The notes: generated by a model not told the origin, from the letters alone. Positions 1 through 10,956 are shown, counted from the first letter of the stretch. The stretch is 64,000 nucleotides of DNA from Porphyrobacter sp. GA68 (GCF_022605525.1 NZ_JAKQYJ010000001.1:1349501-1413500); one strand, 5' to 3'. Program-made: numbers and translations.

Positions 1-2
1 AT

Positions 3-902
3 GAGGATCTGACAGAGGCGCTGTGCCTGGGTCACGATCTGGGTCACCCGCCGTTCGGCCATGCCGGAGAACTGGCGCTGGCGGCCGCGATGGAGCCGTT
101 CGGCGGCTTTGACCACAATGCCCACACCATCCGCACGGTGACCCGGCTGGAACGACCGTATATCGGGCACGACGGGCTGAACCTGTGCTGGGAAACGGTT
201 GACGGGCTGGCCAAACACAACGGACCGGTTGCGGAGCCGAACTGGGCTTTGGCTGAAATCGACGCAGCCTTCCCCTTGGAACTGGACGCTTACCCTTCTT
301 TGGAGGCGCAGGTGGCGGCGGTTGCGGACGACATTGCCTATGACAATCACGACATCGACGACGGGCTGCGGGCTGGCAAGCTGGATGCGGACCGGCTGTT
401 GTCGCTCGACTTCGTTGCTGACCTCTTTCGCGAGCTGGAGCGGCGTCACCCGCTCGCGTCGAGAGCCAAACTGCTGCGCGAACTCGTCCGCACCCAGATA
501 GGCCAGATGGTCAATGATGTTATCGAGCATACCAGCGCGCAGGCGGCGGGCCTGGGCTCCGTGGCTGAAGTGCGCAGTGCCGGGCGGGCGCTGGGGGGGT
601 TCTCGCCTGAGTGGCGGGAACGTGAGCGGCGGTTGAAGACCTTCATGTATCAGGAACTGTACCACCACCCGGACCAGGCGCAGACAGCGCAGCGGGCGGG
701 TGAAGTGGTCGCGCGCTTGTTTGCCGCCTACAGCGACGATCACCGGATGCTGCCGACAGAATGGCGGGATGTGTTGCCGGTGGCGGAACCGGAACGTTCG
801 CGCTGCATCGCGGACTTCATCGCCGGCATGACCGATCGCTATGCCATTGATCGCTACGCCCAGATCACCGGCGAACGGCCGCGTGGGCTGACGAATGTCT
901 GA
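3..902 (+). CDS. dgt: Deoxyguanosinetriphosphate triphosphohydrolase-like protein, 5' end cut by window
   Basis: HD-superfamily dNTPase that removes triphosphate from dGTP or other dNTPs. The open frame runs in from the window edge, so about 95 N-terminal residues are missing and 299 are visible. Metal-site motifs are intact: GHDLGHPPFGH at fragment residues 10-20, and a second HD pair inside YDNHDIDDG. The C-terminal half, with the DDHRMLP and ADFIAGMTDRYA stretches, matches bacterial type-2 dGTPases. Its stop overlaps the start of the next gene by 8 bases, suggesting co-transcription with the following three genes. Family assignment is firm; substrate preference cannot be read from sequence. 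Confidence 0.93.
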   Translation, partial: EDLTEALCLGHDLGHPPFGHAGELALAAAMEPFGGFDHNAHTIRTVTRLERPYIGHDGLNLCWETVDGLAKHNGPVAEPNWALAEIDAAFPLELDAYPSLEAQVAAVADDIAYDNHDIDDGLRAGKLDADRLLSLDFVADLFRELERRHPLASRAKLLRELVRTQIGQMVNDVIEHTSAQAAGLGSVAEVRSAGRALGGFSPEWRERERRLKTFMYQELYHHPDQAQTAQRAGEVVARLFAAYSDDHRMLPTEWRDVLPVAEPERSRCIADFIAGMTDRYAIDRYAQITGERPRGLTNV

Positions 903-1578
903 TCTGGCCAGAGTTGTGCTTGTCGGGGCCACCGGACTGGTCGGCAGAGCGATCGTTGCCGAAGCGGCACGCCGTAACCACGGGAACCTGCACATCCTTG
1001 TCCGGCGCCGGCCCGAATGGCTGGCCGCAGCGCCGGTGCCCGTGTTTGTGGAGGATCCCTCCCGCTGGGACCGGGTAATGGAAGACATTCGGCCCGATGT
1101 GGTTATCTGCACCCTTGGAACGACTTGGCGCAAGGCGGGGCGTGACGAACAGGCGTTCAGGGCGGTCGATCACCAGCTGGTCGTGGCAACAGCCAAGGCT
1201 GCCCAGCAGCATGGAGCGACCGGGATGGTGGTCGTAAGCGCGGTCGGCGCGAAGCCGGCAAGTCGTTCTTTCTACCTGCGCGTGAAGGGAGAGATGGAGC
1301 GCGACCTGGCGACGCTGGGCTTTGCCCGCCTTGACATTCTGCGGCCGGGACTATTGCACGGTACGCGGCAGGCGGATTTCAGGTTGATGGAGCGTGTTGC
1401 AGCCATCCTTAGCCCGGTTACCGATCGAGTCCTGCTCGGCGGTGCGCGCCGCTATCGCTCCATCTCGGCACGCACGGTGGCACAGGCGGCCCTGACACTG
1501 TCGCAAGCCACCGAAGAGGGCGTTCGGGTATTCCACAATTATGAGATGCGTCGCTTAGTGGGGTCGATCGCGGCATGA
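895..1578 (+). CDS. NAD(P)-binding Rossmann protein (atypical short-chain dehydrogenase, HTATIP2/TIP30-like)
   Basis: 227 residues. An N-terminal dinucleotide-binding glycine motif GATGLVG sits at residues 11-17, and a Tyr127-x3-Lys131 pair falls where SDR enzymes keep their catalytic Tyr and Lys. Size and layout fit atypical SDRs of the NAD-dependent epimerase / TIP30-like group, which include oxidoreductases and non-catalytic NADPH sensors. The ATG lies inside the end of the dGTPase gene (8-base overlap), and the stop overlaps the next ATG by 4 bases. Substrate unknown. Confidence 0.8.
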   Translation: MSDLARVVLVGATGLVGRAIVAEAARRNHGNLHILVRRRPEWLAAAPVPVFVEDPSRWDRVMEDIRPDVVICTLGTTWRKAGRDEQAFRAVDHQLVVATAKAAQQHGATGMVVVSAVGAKPASRSFYLRVKGEMERDLATLGFARLDILRPGLLHGTRQADFRLMERVAAILSPVTDRVLLGGARRYRSISARTVAQAALTLSQATEEGVRVFHNYEMRRLVGSIAA

Positions 1579-2039
1579 CCTGGCCGCTCGTTTTCAACCT
1601 CGCCAATGGCGTGGCGATAGTGATGTGGCTGATCCTGATCTTCCTGCCCCGACGCGAGATAGTGCTGACCCTGGTGCTGTATGCCGGCATTGGCCTGTTG
1701 TGCCTTGCGTACACGGCAGGAGTTGCCGGCGTGCTGTCAGGCGTGTGGGGCGGCGAGGCTTCAGGGGCGGACTTCACCACGATCGCCGGGGTGCGGGCGA
1801 TCTTTTCGACCGATGGTGGAGTGACGATCGGCTGGATTCACTACCTAGCGTTTGACCTGTTCGCCGGGCTGTGGATCGCGCGCGACGCCGACACCAAGGG
1901 GTGGGGCCGGGCGGCTCAGGCGCCTGTGCTGCTGCTGACCTTTGTTGCCGGGCCTGCGGGGCTGCTGGCGTGGCTGGTCCTGCGCGGCAGGTTCTCCTTG
2001 GGCGGCGAGAACGGTCATCGGATCAGGACCGCATCGTGA
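1575..2039 (+). CDS. ABA4-like (DUF4281) membrane protein
   Basis: 154 residues, strongly hydrophobic, with about four membrane segments near residues 6-25, 30-52, 88-108 and 114-136. The pattern, including a WIHYLAFDLFAGLWIARDA stretch in the third segment and a C-terminal GPAGLLAWLVLR, is that of the ABA4-like family. The plant member is required for neoxanthin synthesis; bacterial members are of uncertain role. The ATG overlaps the previous stop (ATGA), and the next gene starts within this stop codon. A link to carotenoid chemistry is an inference from the family name only; no carotenoid gene lies nearby. Confidence 0.72.
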   Translation: MTWPLVFNLANGVAIVMWLILIFLPRREIVLTLVLYAGIGLLCLAYTAGVAGVLSGVWGGEASGADFTTIAGVRAIFSTDGGVTIGWIHYLAFDLFAGLWIARDADTKGWGRAAQAPVLLLTFVAGPAGLLAWLVLRGRFSLGGENGHRIRTAS

Positions 2040-2635
2040 AGCGTCACGCACCCGCGACGGTTCGCAATCGCGCTGCTATAGCGCAAGTGCTTGCCAGCGA
2101 ACTGCCGCCGGCCGGCCTGGTGCTGGAAGTGGCCAGCGGCACGGGCGAGCATGTCGTTCATTTCGCGCGCCTGTTCCCCGACCTGATGTGGCAGCCCAGC
2201 GATGCCGATGATGCCGCCCTGCAATCCATTACCGCCTGGCGGGCCGAGGCCAGTGCCGCGAACGTACTGCCACCGGTGCATCTGGATGCTGCCGCACAAG
2301 ACTGGCCGTTTGAAGATGCCGACGCAATCGTGTGCATCAATATGCTGCACATCAGTGTGGCGTCCGCCTCTGCAGGACTGTTCCGGCATGCGGCGCGCAT
2401 CCTTGCACCGGGTGCCCCGCTCTTGATCTATGGCCCCTTCATTCAGCCCGGCATCGCCACGGCGCCTTCGAACGTGGCATTCGACGCGGAATTGCGTGCG
2501 CGTAACCCGGAATGGGGCCTGCGCAGTACGCAGGACGTGAACCGGCTGGCTGCGGAATCAGGATTTAGCGCCGCCGTTTGCCACACGATGCCAGCCAACA
2601 ACCTCATGCTCGTTTTTCGCCGAGCCTCAGTTTGA
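2036..2635 (+). CDS. DUF938-family SAM-dependent methyltransferase
   Basis: 199 residues from a GTG that overlaps the previous stop codon. An upstream extension in the same frame would run through the ABA4-like gene and is unlikely. The N-terminus KRHAPATVRNR and the SAM-binding motif EVASGTGEH (residues 31-39), followed by an acidic QPSD turn and INMLHIS, are typical of DUF938 (UPF0585), a class I methyltransferase fold. Substrate unknown. Last gene of a four-gene overlapping set, followed directly by an inverted repeat at 2639-2659. Confidence 0.82.
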   Translation: MKRHAPATVRNRAAIAQVLASELPPAGLVLEVASGTGEHVVHFARLFPDLMWQPSDADDAALQSITAWRAEASAANVLPPVHLDAAAQDWPFEDADAIVCINMLHISVASASAGLFRHAARILAPGAPLLIYGPFIQPGIATAPSNVAFDAELRARNPEWGLRSTQDVNRLAAESGFSAAVCHTMPANNLMLVFRRASV

Positions 2636-2659
2636 AAACGCCCGCCAGCCAGGCGGGCG
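2635..2659 (-). terminator. Rho-independent terminator for the entericidin gene
   Basis: Perfect 8-bp inverted repeat CGCCCGCC/GGCGGGCG with a 5-base loop at 2639-2659. Read on the minus strand, the stem is followed by TTTTC (2638-2634). It lies between convergent genes. On the plus strand there is no T-run, so it is best read as ending entericidin transcription. Confidence 0.72.
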
Positions 2660-2731
2660 CTCTCCTGATATGATCAGGCAAAGCGGCCGGGCTTATTCAG
2701 ACCAAACCACCCTGCCAAAAGATCATCAGGC

Positions 2732-2860
2732 TCAGATTTCGTTTTCAACCGTATTGGCGGCGGACTGGAGATCCTCGCCCGCACCACGCACGGTGTTGCA
2801 GGCCGCCAGCACCAGAGTAGCCGCGGCAAGCCCGGCGGCCATCATCGTTTTCTTGATCAT
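2732..2860 (-). CDS. ecnB: Entericidin A/B-family small lipoprotein
   Basis: 42 residues. The signal sequence MIKKTMMAAGLAAATLVLAA ends in a lipobox (LVLAAC, Cys21), followed by CNTVRGAGEDLQ and AANTVE, the entericidin signature. It should be exported, lipidated and processed by signal peptidase II. Family members are cell-envelope stress lipoproteins; EcnA/EcnB of enterics were described as an antidote/toxin pair, but here there is only one copy. An exact EcfG-type promoter lies 43 bases upstream (2904-2928) and a terminator follows, so this is probably a monocistronic stress gene. Confidence 0.88.
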   Translation of the reverse strand: MIKKTMMAAGLAAATLVLAACNTVRGAGEDLQSAANTVENEI

Positions 2861-2903
2861 CGCACTCTTCCCTTCTGTGTTCTCGAGCTTGGGATAGCCG
2901 GAG

Positions 2904-2928
2904 AACGAGAGGCGAAGAGGAGGGTTCC
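2904..2928 (-). promoter_or_regulatory. EcfG-type general stress promoter upstream of entericidin
   Basis: On the minus strand the sequence reads GGAAC, 16 bases, CGTT. This is an exact match to the alphaproteobacterial EcfG consensus (GGAAC-N16/17-CGTT). The -10 end lies 43 bases before the entericidin ATG, leaving a leader of about 35 bases. Match, spacing, intergenic position and target gene all agree. Confidence 0.72.
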
Positions 2929-2967
2929 TAGCCAGCGTGCTGGCGACCGGGCCGCCATGCGGAAGCG

Positions 2968-4497
2968 TCAGAGGCAAGCTTCCAGAAAAGCCTGTTCAAA
3001 GCCGTACTGCCGCGCCTTTTCCAGGGTATAGGGGCGCAGCCCGCTTGAGCGGTATTCGCCCAGGATCTTGCCCTCGGGCGTCTCGTCCAGATATTCGAAC
3101 TTGAACAGCTCCTGCGTGACGATGACGTCGCCTTCCATCCCGATCACCTCGGTGATGTTGGTGGTGCGCCGCGACCCGTCGCGCAGACGCTTCACCTGCA
3201 CGATGAGGTCGACCGATTCTGCAATCTGGCGGCTGATCGCTTCCTTGGGGATCTTGATGTCGCCCATCAGGATCATGTTTTCCATACGGCCGAGGCATTC
3301 GCGCGGGCTGTTGGCGTGGAGCGTACACATCGACCCATCGTGACCGGTATTCATCGCGGCAAGCAGGTCGAAGCACTCAGCGCCGCGAATTTCGCCCAGT
3401 ATTATCCGGTCGGGTCGCATACGCAGGGCGTTCTTCACAAGATCGCCGATGGTGATCGCGCCTTGCCCTTCAAGGTTGGGCGGCCGGGTTTCAAGGGGCA
3501 GCCAGTGCGGCTGTTGCAGGCGAAGTTCGGCCGCGTCCTCGATGGTCAGCACGCGCTCACCCGGATCGATCATCTTGGACAGCGCGTTCAGCATGGTGGT
3601 CTTGCCCGACCCTGTGCCGCCTGAAATCACGATGTTGAAACGGCACGCACCGGCGATCTTCAGCGCGGTCGCCATCTTGTCGCTCATGGAATCAAAGCCC
3701 TTGAGCATGTCGATGGTGATCGGTTTCTCGGAGAACTTACGAATTGAAATGGCTGTTCCGCGCAGGGAGAGCGGCGGCACGATCACGTTGACGCGGCTGC
3801 CGTCCTTGAGGCGCGCGTCAGCCAAGGGGGTGGTCTGGTCGACCCGGCGACCGACCTGATTGACGATCCGCTGCGCGATCTGGAACAGGTGCTGCTCGTC
3901 CCGGAACTGGATGGGTGCCAGCTGCAGCTTGCCCTTCTTCTCGATATAGGTCTGTTCCGGGCCGTTCACCATGATGTCCGAGATGTCCGGATCGTTGAGC
4001 AGCTCTTCGAGGGGGCCAAAGCCCAGCAACTCGTCGACCAGCACCTTTTCCAGCGCAAACTGTTCGCGCCGGTTCAGCGTGATCTTCAGTTCCGCCAGCA
4101 CTTCAAGGATGATGGGGCGGAACTCTTCGGACAACTCGTCCTTGGACAGGGTTGCCGCGGCTTCCGGGTCCACCCGCTCAAGCAGGCGGGGAAGCACTTG
4201 CTCCTTGATCTTGTGAACCGACGCTTCGAACCCGGTCGCTTCCTGTCTGCCGGCGCTGACCGCATTGGAACGTTCGGCCAGGCGCGCCATGGCTTCTTCA
4301 TGGGGGCTGGCCGGCGCCGAGGGGGCTGCCGCATGCGACGGCGGCGGGGGTGCGCGGTCCTTGGCTTCCTGTTCTGGCAGAGGCGGAAACTGCGACCCGC
4401 CAGGCGTGTGGCCTTTCATGGCCCGCGCTACCCCGAAGCTGGGTCGCGCGCCGGGTGTCATGCCGCCGGGTCCGCCCTTTTTGCCGAATGCACTCAT
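2968..4497 (-). CDS. cpaF: Pilus assembly/secretion ATPase CpaF (TadA family)
   Basis: 509-residue secretion ATPase that powers type IVc (Flp/Tad) pilus assembly at the inner membrane. Visible: a Gly/Pro-rich N-terminus, the N-terminal domain (about residues 85-270), Walker A GGTGSGKTT (293-301), Asp box TIEDAAE (318-324), Walker B IILGEIRG and His box TGHDGSMCTLHAN (384-396). I start at 4497 because AAGAGGA lies just upstream and the MSAFGKKGGPGG N-terminus looks native; in-frame starts further upstream lack support. No other cpa/tad genes flank it, so it is separated from any pilus cluster. Confidence 0.92.
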   Translation of the reverse strand: MSAFGKKGGPGGMTPGARPSFGVARAMKGHTPGGSQFPPLPEQEAKDRAPPPPSHAAAPSAPASPHEEAMARLAERSNAVSAGRQEATGFEASVHKIKEQVLPRLLERVDPEAAATLSKDELSEEFRPIILEVLAELKITLNRREQFALEKVLVDELLGFGPLEELLNDPDISDIMVNGPEQTYIEKKGKLQLAPIQFRDEQHLFQIAQRIVNQVGRRVDQTTPLADARLKDGSRVNVIVPPLSLRGTAISIRKFSEKPITIDMLKGFDSMSDKMATALKIAGACRFNIVISGGTGSGKTTMLNALSKMIDPGERVLTIEDAAELRLQQPHWLPLETRPPNLEGQGAITIGDLVKNALRMRPDRIILGEIRGAECFDLLAAMNTGHDGSMCTLHANSPRECLGRMENMILMGDIKIPKEAISRQIAESVDLIVQVKRLRDGSRRTTNITEVIGMEGDVIVTQELFKFEYLDETPEGKILGEYRSSGLRPYTLEKARQYGFEQAFLEACL

Positions 4498-4696
4498 ACC
4501 GATCCTCTTTGCCATGCGCGCAGGACCTGGCGGCGCTTCACCGCCGTCCCGGCTCCCGGTGCGGCTTGGTGAATAGAGGTTAATGCTTGATAATTTCCTA
4601 AGCAGATCAGACCGGCGCATAAGCGGCACAGAAGATTGCTTCGTGACGACAAGCCGCTAAACGGCGCCACAACCATTATTTGGCGGGTTATCGAAA

Positions 4697-6520
<1,824 letters not shown>

Positions 6521-6631
6521 CGCGTCTGCGCGCGTCGCAGTTGTGGAAATTAACCTAAAATCAACGGTCTTCGACGTGCGCGCGTGGCTCTGGTTTACTG
6601 GCTCTAAATCTTTTGCGGCTACTGCCGCCCT

Positions 6632-9001
6632 GTGCCACCCGCCAGTCAATCATCCAGTTCAAACGGTTCGCCGTTGCCGCTCCGGGACGTGCTTGGCCTG
6701 ACCGTCGAAGCGCGGGAGCAGTGGGCGGACCTGGCCGTATTCCAAGGCACCAAAACGCGGAACTGGGCGCTGTTGCGCGGTTTCGGTCACATTGCGGCGC
6801 TGCTCGTCGCTCTGTGGCTGTTCGCTGATCGTACGCACTGGCTGTTCTTTGCGCTCGCCGGGTTGGCTCTGACAGCCAACTTGGCGGCATCGCTAAAGCT
6901 CGTGCAGGGCCAGTCCCGGTTAAGTCAGACGAACGCGATTGTCGCCGATGTGCGGCATCAGATCATGTTGTCCTGCCTTGCCGGAGTGACTTGGGCCGGA
7001 GCACTGTTCTGGTTCGGCTACAGTGCCGCACCAGCCGATTTCCTCGCTCTCTTCGCAGTCGTGCTGACGCTTACCACAGCTTCGGCCATGAACGACACGG
7101 CCCCGCCTCTGACCACCATCGGGTTCACGCTGCTGGCGATGATCGGCGCGGCTGTCGGCTTTCTCCTTCAGCGGGAGCTGCCACTCCTCCTGGCTCCGCT
7201 GGTGGTCAGCGCCGTTGTTGTGATCGGCACGATCAACAAGACCCGCGCGCTTCTTTCTGCCCGGCTGGCAAGCAGACACTTGGCCGAAACGTCGGACACC
7301 GTGTCGCTGCTGCTGCGCGAGTTTCAGGAGAACGAGGCCGACTGGCTCTGGCAGATCGACCCAATGCGCCGCCTGCGCGGCATCTCACCGCGGTTCGCCT
7401 TCGCCCTTGGCAGCACGCCGGACAAGGCGGAAGGGCAGCCCTTGATGCAGCTTATCAGCGAAGGAGCACCTGACGAACACTCGCTCAACGACGGCTTACG
7501 GGATTTGGCCAACCGCCTGAAAAGACGGGAAAGCTTTTCCAATATCGCGGTGCAGGTCACGATCGGCGGGCAGCGCCGCTGGTGGGAATTGTCAGGTACG
7601 CCGACCTATGACGACCGGCAGGTCTATACCGGGTTCCGGGGTGTGGGTTCCGACATTACCGAACGTAGGGAATCTGACGAGAAGATCGCCTATCTTGCCC
7701 GCTACGACATGCTGACGCGACTGCCGAACCGGTTGCTGCTCACGGAAACGCTGGCCAGCGCCCTGTCTTCCGCGGCGCAGTGGCGTTCCCGTTGCGCGCT
7801 CCTGATGCTGGACCTCGACCGGTTCAAGGCGGTCAATGATTCGCTCGGCCACCAGACCGGCGACAAGCTGCTGGCGCAGGTTGCCGGGCGGTTGCAGTCG
7901 ATCTGCGGAGAGATGGGGGTGCCCGGCCGCCTCGGGGGCGACGAGTTCGGGATTGTCGTGACAAGCCTGGAAGACCGGTCTCAGGCGGAGAAGCTCGCCA
8001 ACCTGATTATCGAACGGCTGACCGAACCTTATCTGGTGGACGGGCAAACCCTGTATGTCGGGACCAGCGTTGGCTCCGCCCTCGGTCCACGCGACGGCGC
8101 CACGGTCGAAGAGTTGATGCGCAATGCCGACCTCGCGCTGTACCAGGCAAAGGATCAGGGCGGCGGCACCTATTGCGAGTACGAACCTTCCCTGCACAAG
8201 GTTGCCGAGGAGCGGCGGAACCTGGAGGTTGCTTTGCGAACCGCGCTGGAGCGCAACGAGATGCAGGTCATTTTCCAGCCCGTGGTGGACGCCAACCGCG
8301 AGCATGTCGTCAGCTTTGAGGCGCTGCTGCGGTGGCAAAGCGGCGAGCATGGCGCGATCAGCCCGGCCAAGTTCATTCCCCTTGCTGAAGACACGCGGCA
8401 GATCATCCCCATCGGTGAATGGGTTCTGCGGCAATCATGTCTGGAAGCGATGCGTTGGCCCAGTCACATAATGGTCAATGTGAACGTGTCCCCCGCGCAG
8501 CTGCTTGAACCGGCGTTCATGCCGATGCTGCGCCAGACGCTGGCCAGCACAGGCCTGGACCCCCGTCGGCTGGAGGTCGAAGTGACCGAAAGCGTGTTCA
8601 TGTCGGACCCGACCGTTGCCCGCGCCGCTCTGGAGCAGGTGATGGAACTGGGCTGCAGCATCGCATTGGACGATTTTGGCACCGGCTATTCCTCGCTCGG
8701 CTACCTGCGCACCATGCGTTTTTCGACCATCAAAGTTGACCGTCTGTTCGTGCAGGGCGCGGCGCAGGGCAATCGGGAAAGCCTCGCCATCATCCGGGCG
8801 GTCGTCGCCATGACCCAGAGCCTCGGCATGACAACAACGGCGGAAGGGGTGGAGAACGCCGACGAAGCGTTGCTTATCCGCAGCCTCGGCTGCACCAAAA
8901 TCCAGGGCTATCATTTCGGGCGACCCATGGCAGCGGACAAGGCGCGGTCGCTTCTGGCGACGAAGCAGGCCGCCCTGTACGCATCCGCCCGCGCGTCGTG
9001 A
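6632..9001 (+). CDS. Membrane GGDEF-EAL protein (cyclic di-GMP synthesis/degradation)
   Basis: 789 residues. The N-terminal third has about five to six membrane segments (residues 50-215), then a PAS-like segment (about 230-350), a GGDEF domain with an intact GGDEF motif (435-439) and an EAL domain (EALLRW from Glu563, DDFGTGYSSL, and a C-terminal QGYHFGRP). Both catalytic signatures look complete, so it may both make and break cyclic di-GMP. The usual RxxD inhibitory site before GGDEF is not present. The start is GTG; no good ATG exists nearby, so the N-terminus is less certain. Stands alone after glmS. Confidence 0.88.
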   Translation: MPPASQSSSSNGSPLPLRDVLGLTVEAREQWADLAVFQGTKTRNWALLRGFGHIAALLVALWLFADRTHWLFFALAGLALTANLAASLKLVQGQSRLSQTNAIVADVRHQIMLSCLAGVTWAGALFWFGYSAAPADFLALFAVVLTLTTASAMNDTAPPLTTIGFTLLAMIGAAVGFLLQRELPLLLAPLVVSAVVVIGTINKTRALLSARLASRHLAETSDTVSLLLREFQENEADWLWQIDPMRRLRGISPRFAFALGSTPDKAEGQPLMQLISEGAPDEHSLNDGLRDLANRLKRRESFSNIAVQVTIGGQRRWWELSGTPTYDDRQVYTGFRGVGSDITERRESDEKIAYLARYDMLTRLPNRLLLTETLASALSSAAQWRSRCALLMLDLDRFKAVNDSLGHQTGDKLLAQVAGRLQSICGEMGVPGRLGGDEFGIVVTSLEDRSQAEKLANLIIERLTEPYLVDGQTLYVGTSVGSALGPRDGATVEELMRNADLALYQAKDQGGGTYCEYEPSLHKVAEERRNLEVALRTALERNEMQVIFQPVVDANREHVVSFEALLRWQSGEHGAISPAKFIPLAEDTRQIIPIGEWVLRQSCLEAMRWPSHIMVNVNVSPAQLLEPAFMPMLRQTLASTGLDPRRLEVEVTESVFMSDPTVARAALEQVMELGCSIALDDFGTGYSSLGYLRTMRFSTIKVDRLFVQGAAQGNRESLAIIRAVVAMTQSLGMTTTAEGVENADEALLIRSLGCTKIQGYHFGRPMAADKARSLLATKQAALYASARAS

Positions 9002-9022
9002 CCTAGCGGCCGAGGCCGTTTG

Positions 9023-9694
9023 TCAGGCCACAGAAAGACCGTCCAGCACGCTCTTAAACAGGAGCAGGCCGTCCTCGCCCCCATGCGCTGCATCGACCGC
9101 CCGCTCGGGATGGGGCATCATCCCCAACACGTTGCCCTCGGCGTTCAGAATGCCGGCAATGCCGCGCCGCGATCCGTTGAGGTTGCTTGCGTAGCGGAAT
9201 GCCACGCGGTCAGACCCCTCAATCTCATCGAGTGTTGTCTGATCGGCGAAATAGTTGCCGTCGTGGTGCGCTACCGGAATGTGCAGGCGCTGACCTCGCG
9301 AAAGGCCGGCGGTAAAGCGCGACGACACGTTTTCCACGATCAGCTCCGCCGTGCGGCAGATGAACGTCTGCCCAGCGTTGCGCATGAGCGCGCCTGGCAG
9401 CAAACCGGCTTCGCACAGGATCTGAAACCCGTTGCACACGCCAAGCACCGGAACCCCGCGCGCGGCCGCCGCCGCCACCTGGCGCATGATCGGGCTGCGC
9501 GCCGCCATCGCTCCTGACCGCAGGTAGTCGCCATAGGAGAACCCGCCGGGCAGGGCGATGAAATCCACTCCGCGTGGCAGGTCGCTGTCGCGGTGCCACA
9601 GCCGCTCTGGCGGTTTGCCCATCACGCGTTCCAGGGCCACCGCCATGTCGCGGTCACAATTCGAGCCGGGAAAGGTGATAACTGCGGCAGTCAT
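9023..9694 (-). CDS. purQ: Phosphoribosylformylglycinamidine synthase, glutaminase subunit
   Basis: 223 residues. Class I glutamine amidotransferase that releases ammonia for FGAM synthesis in purine biosynthesis, working with PurS and PurL. Nucleophile Cys87 in GVCNGFQ, His195 and Glu197 in MPHPERA. Starts [14 protein letters not shown], typical of PurQ; the ATG overlaps the purS stop by one base (TGATG), so translation is coupled. No purL gene follows; the next gene is convergent. Confidence 0.96.
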   Translation of the reverse strand: MTAAVITFPGSNCDRDMAVALERVMGKPPERLWHRDSDLPRGVDFIALPGGFSYGDYLRSGAMAARSPIMRQVAAAAARGVPVLGVCNGFQILCEAGLLPGALMRNAGQTFICRTAELIVENVSSRFTAGLSRGQRLHIPVAHHDGNYFADQTTLDEIEGSDRVAFRYASNLNGSRRGIAGILNAEGNVLGMMPHPERAVDAAHGGEDGLLLFKSVLDGLSVA

Positions 9695-9930
9695 CAGGCT
9701 GGCGCCTTCTCGATCCGGTAGTCTTCGATGACCGTATTGGCGAGAAGTTGTCGGCACATGGTTTCCAGCGCGTCATCCGAGGTGCCGTCCGCCACATCCA
9801 GTTCGATCAGCCGCCCGATGCGCACGTCGCGGACATCCGCAAACCCAAGCCCCTCCAGCGCATGGTGAACCGCGCGCCCTTGCGGATCAAGCACGCCTGG
9901 CTTCAAGCTGACATGGACGCGAACTTGCAT
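9694..9930 (-). CDS. purS: Phosphoribosylformylglycinamidine synthase subunit PurS
   Basis: 78 residues. Small subunit bridging PurQ and the small-type PurL in the FGAM synthase complex. Start at [18 protein letters not shown], the conserved PurS opening; [19 protein letters not shown] and the C-terminal [10 protein letters not shown] are typical. Lies 195 bases after purC and is joined to purQ. Presence of purS predicts a small-type PurL elsewhere in the genome. Confidence 0.94.
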   Translation of the reverse strand: MQVRVHVSLKPGVLDPQGRAVHHALEGLGFADVRDVRIGRLIELDVADGTSDDALETMCRQLLANTVIEDYRIEKAPA

Positions 9931-10125
9931 ACCGAACCTTTCGCAAAGCAGTGGTGCAGCGCCTATAGCCAATCGGCCGATGTGCGCAAACGCCCGCGCT
10001 ACAGGAGAGGCAGGGCCGCGTCCGTGCGTCGCCGATCATCGGGCGATCGCCTTGCGCGCAGAACCAGGTGCGCCGCACAAGGCCAAGGCACCGCCCGCGG
10101 AAGATGGCCACCGCGGCGCATGCAG

Positions 10126-10929
10126 TCACTTCTTTGGCTTGATCGCGCCCCGCCGCATGTTGCGATGATGCGACAGATCGAACACCTCCCCGGGCGCGTT
10201 GTCCTCGTTCTGCAGCACGCCAAGCCTGCGGGCGACTTCGTTGTAGGCCTCTTCCTCCCCACCCAGATCGCGGCGGAAACGGTCCTTGTCGAGCTTTTCG
10301 CCGGTTGCCATGTCCCACAGGCGGCAACCGTCCGGGCTGATCTCGTCCGCCAGGATCAGGCGGGAAAAATCGTTGTCCCAGATGCGCCCGAACTCCAGCT
10401 TGAAATCCACGAGGCGGATGCCGATTGCGGCGAACATCCCGCAAAGGAAGTCGTTGATGCGGATCGCCATGGAGGCGATGTCCTGCATCTCTTCATGGCT
10501 GGCCCAGCCGAAGCAGGCGATATGCTCTTCCGCGATCAGCGGATCGCCCAGCTTGTCGTCCTTGTAGTAATATTCGATCAGCGTGTGGGGGAGCGGCTCG
10601 CCCTCCTCCAGGCCAAGGCGTTTGGACAACGAGCCAGCCGCCACGTTGCGGACGACCACTTCGATCGGCACGATCTCCACCTGCCGGACCAGTTGTTCGC
10701 GCATGTTGAGACGGCGGATGAAATGAGTGGGGATGCCGATGTGACTGAGGCGGGTGAAGACAAACTCGCTGATGCGGTTGTTGATCACGCCCTTGCCGTT
10801 GATCGTGCCCTTTTTCTGGGCATTGAAGGCGGTGGCGTCGTCCTTGAAATACTGAATGATGGTGCCCGGCTCCGGACCTTCGTACAGGATCTTGGCCTTG
10901 CCTTCGTAGATCTGGCGGCGACGCGACAT
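10126..10929 (-). CDS. purC: Phosphoribosylaminoimidazole-succinocarboxamide synthase
   Basis: 267 residues. Joins aspartate to CAIR using ATP (SAICAR synthase). Conserved [13 protein letters not shown] at the N-terminus, [23 protein letters not shown], and the KLEFGR and LADEISPDG stretches around the active site. First gene of the purC-purS-purQ group; a long hairpin lies in its 5' leader at 10957-11000. Confidence 0.97.
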   Translation of the reverse strand: MSRRRQIYEGKAKILYEGPEPGTIIQYFKDDATAFNAQKKGTINGKGVINNRISEFVFTRLSHIGIPTHFIRRLNMREQLVRQVEIVPIEVVVRNVAAGSLSKRLGLEEGEPLPHTLIEYYYKDDKLGDPLIAEEHIACFGWASHEEMQDIASMAIRINDFLCGMFAAIGIRLVDFKLEFGRIWDNDFSRLILADEISPDGCRLWDMATGEKLDKDRFRRDLGGEEEAYNEVARRLGVLQNEDNAPGEVFDLSHHRNMRRGAIKPKK

Positions 10930-10956
10930 GGGCTGTTCCCTTGCGTGAAAAGCGAT

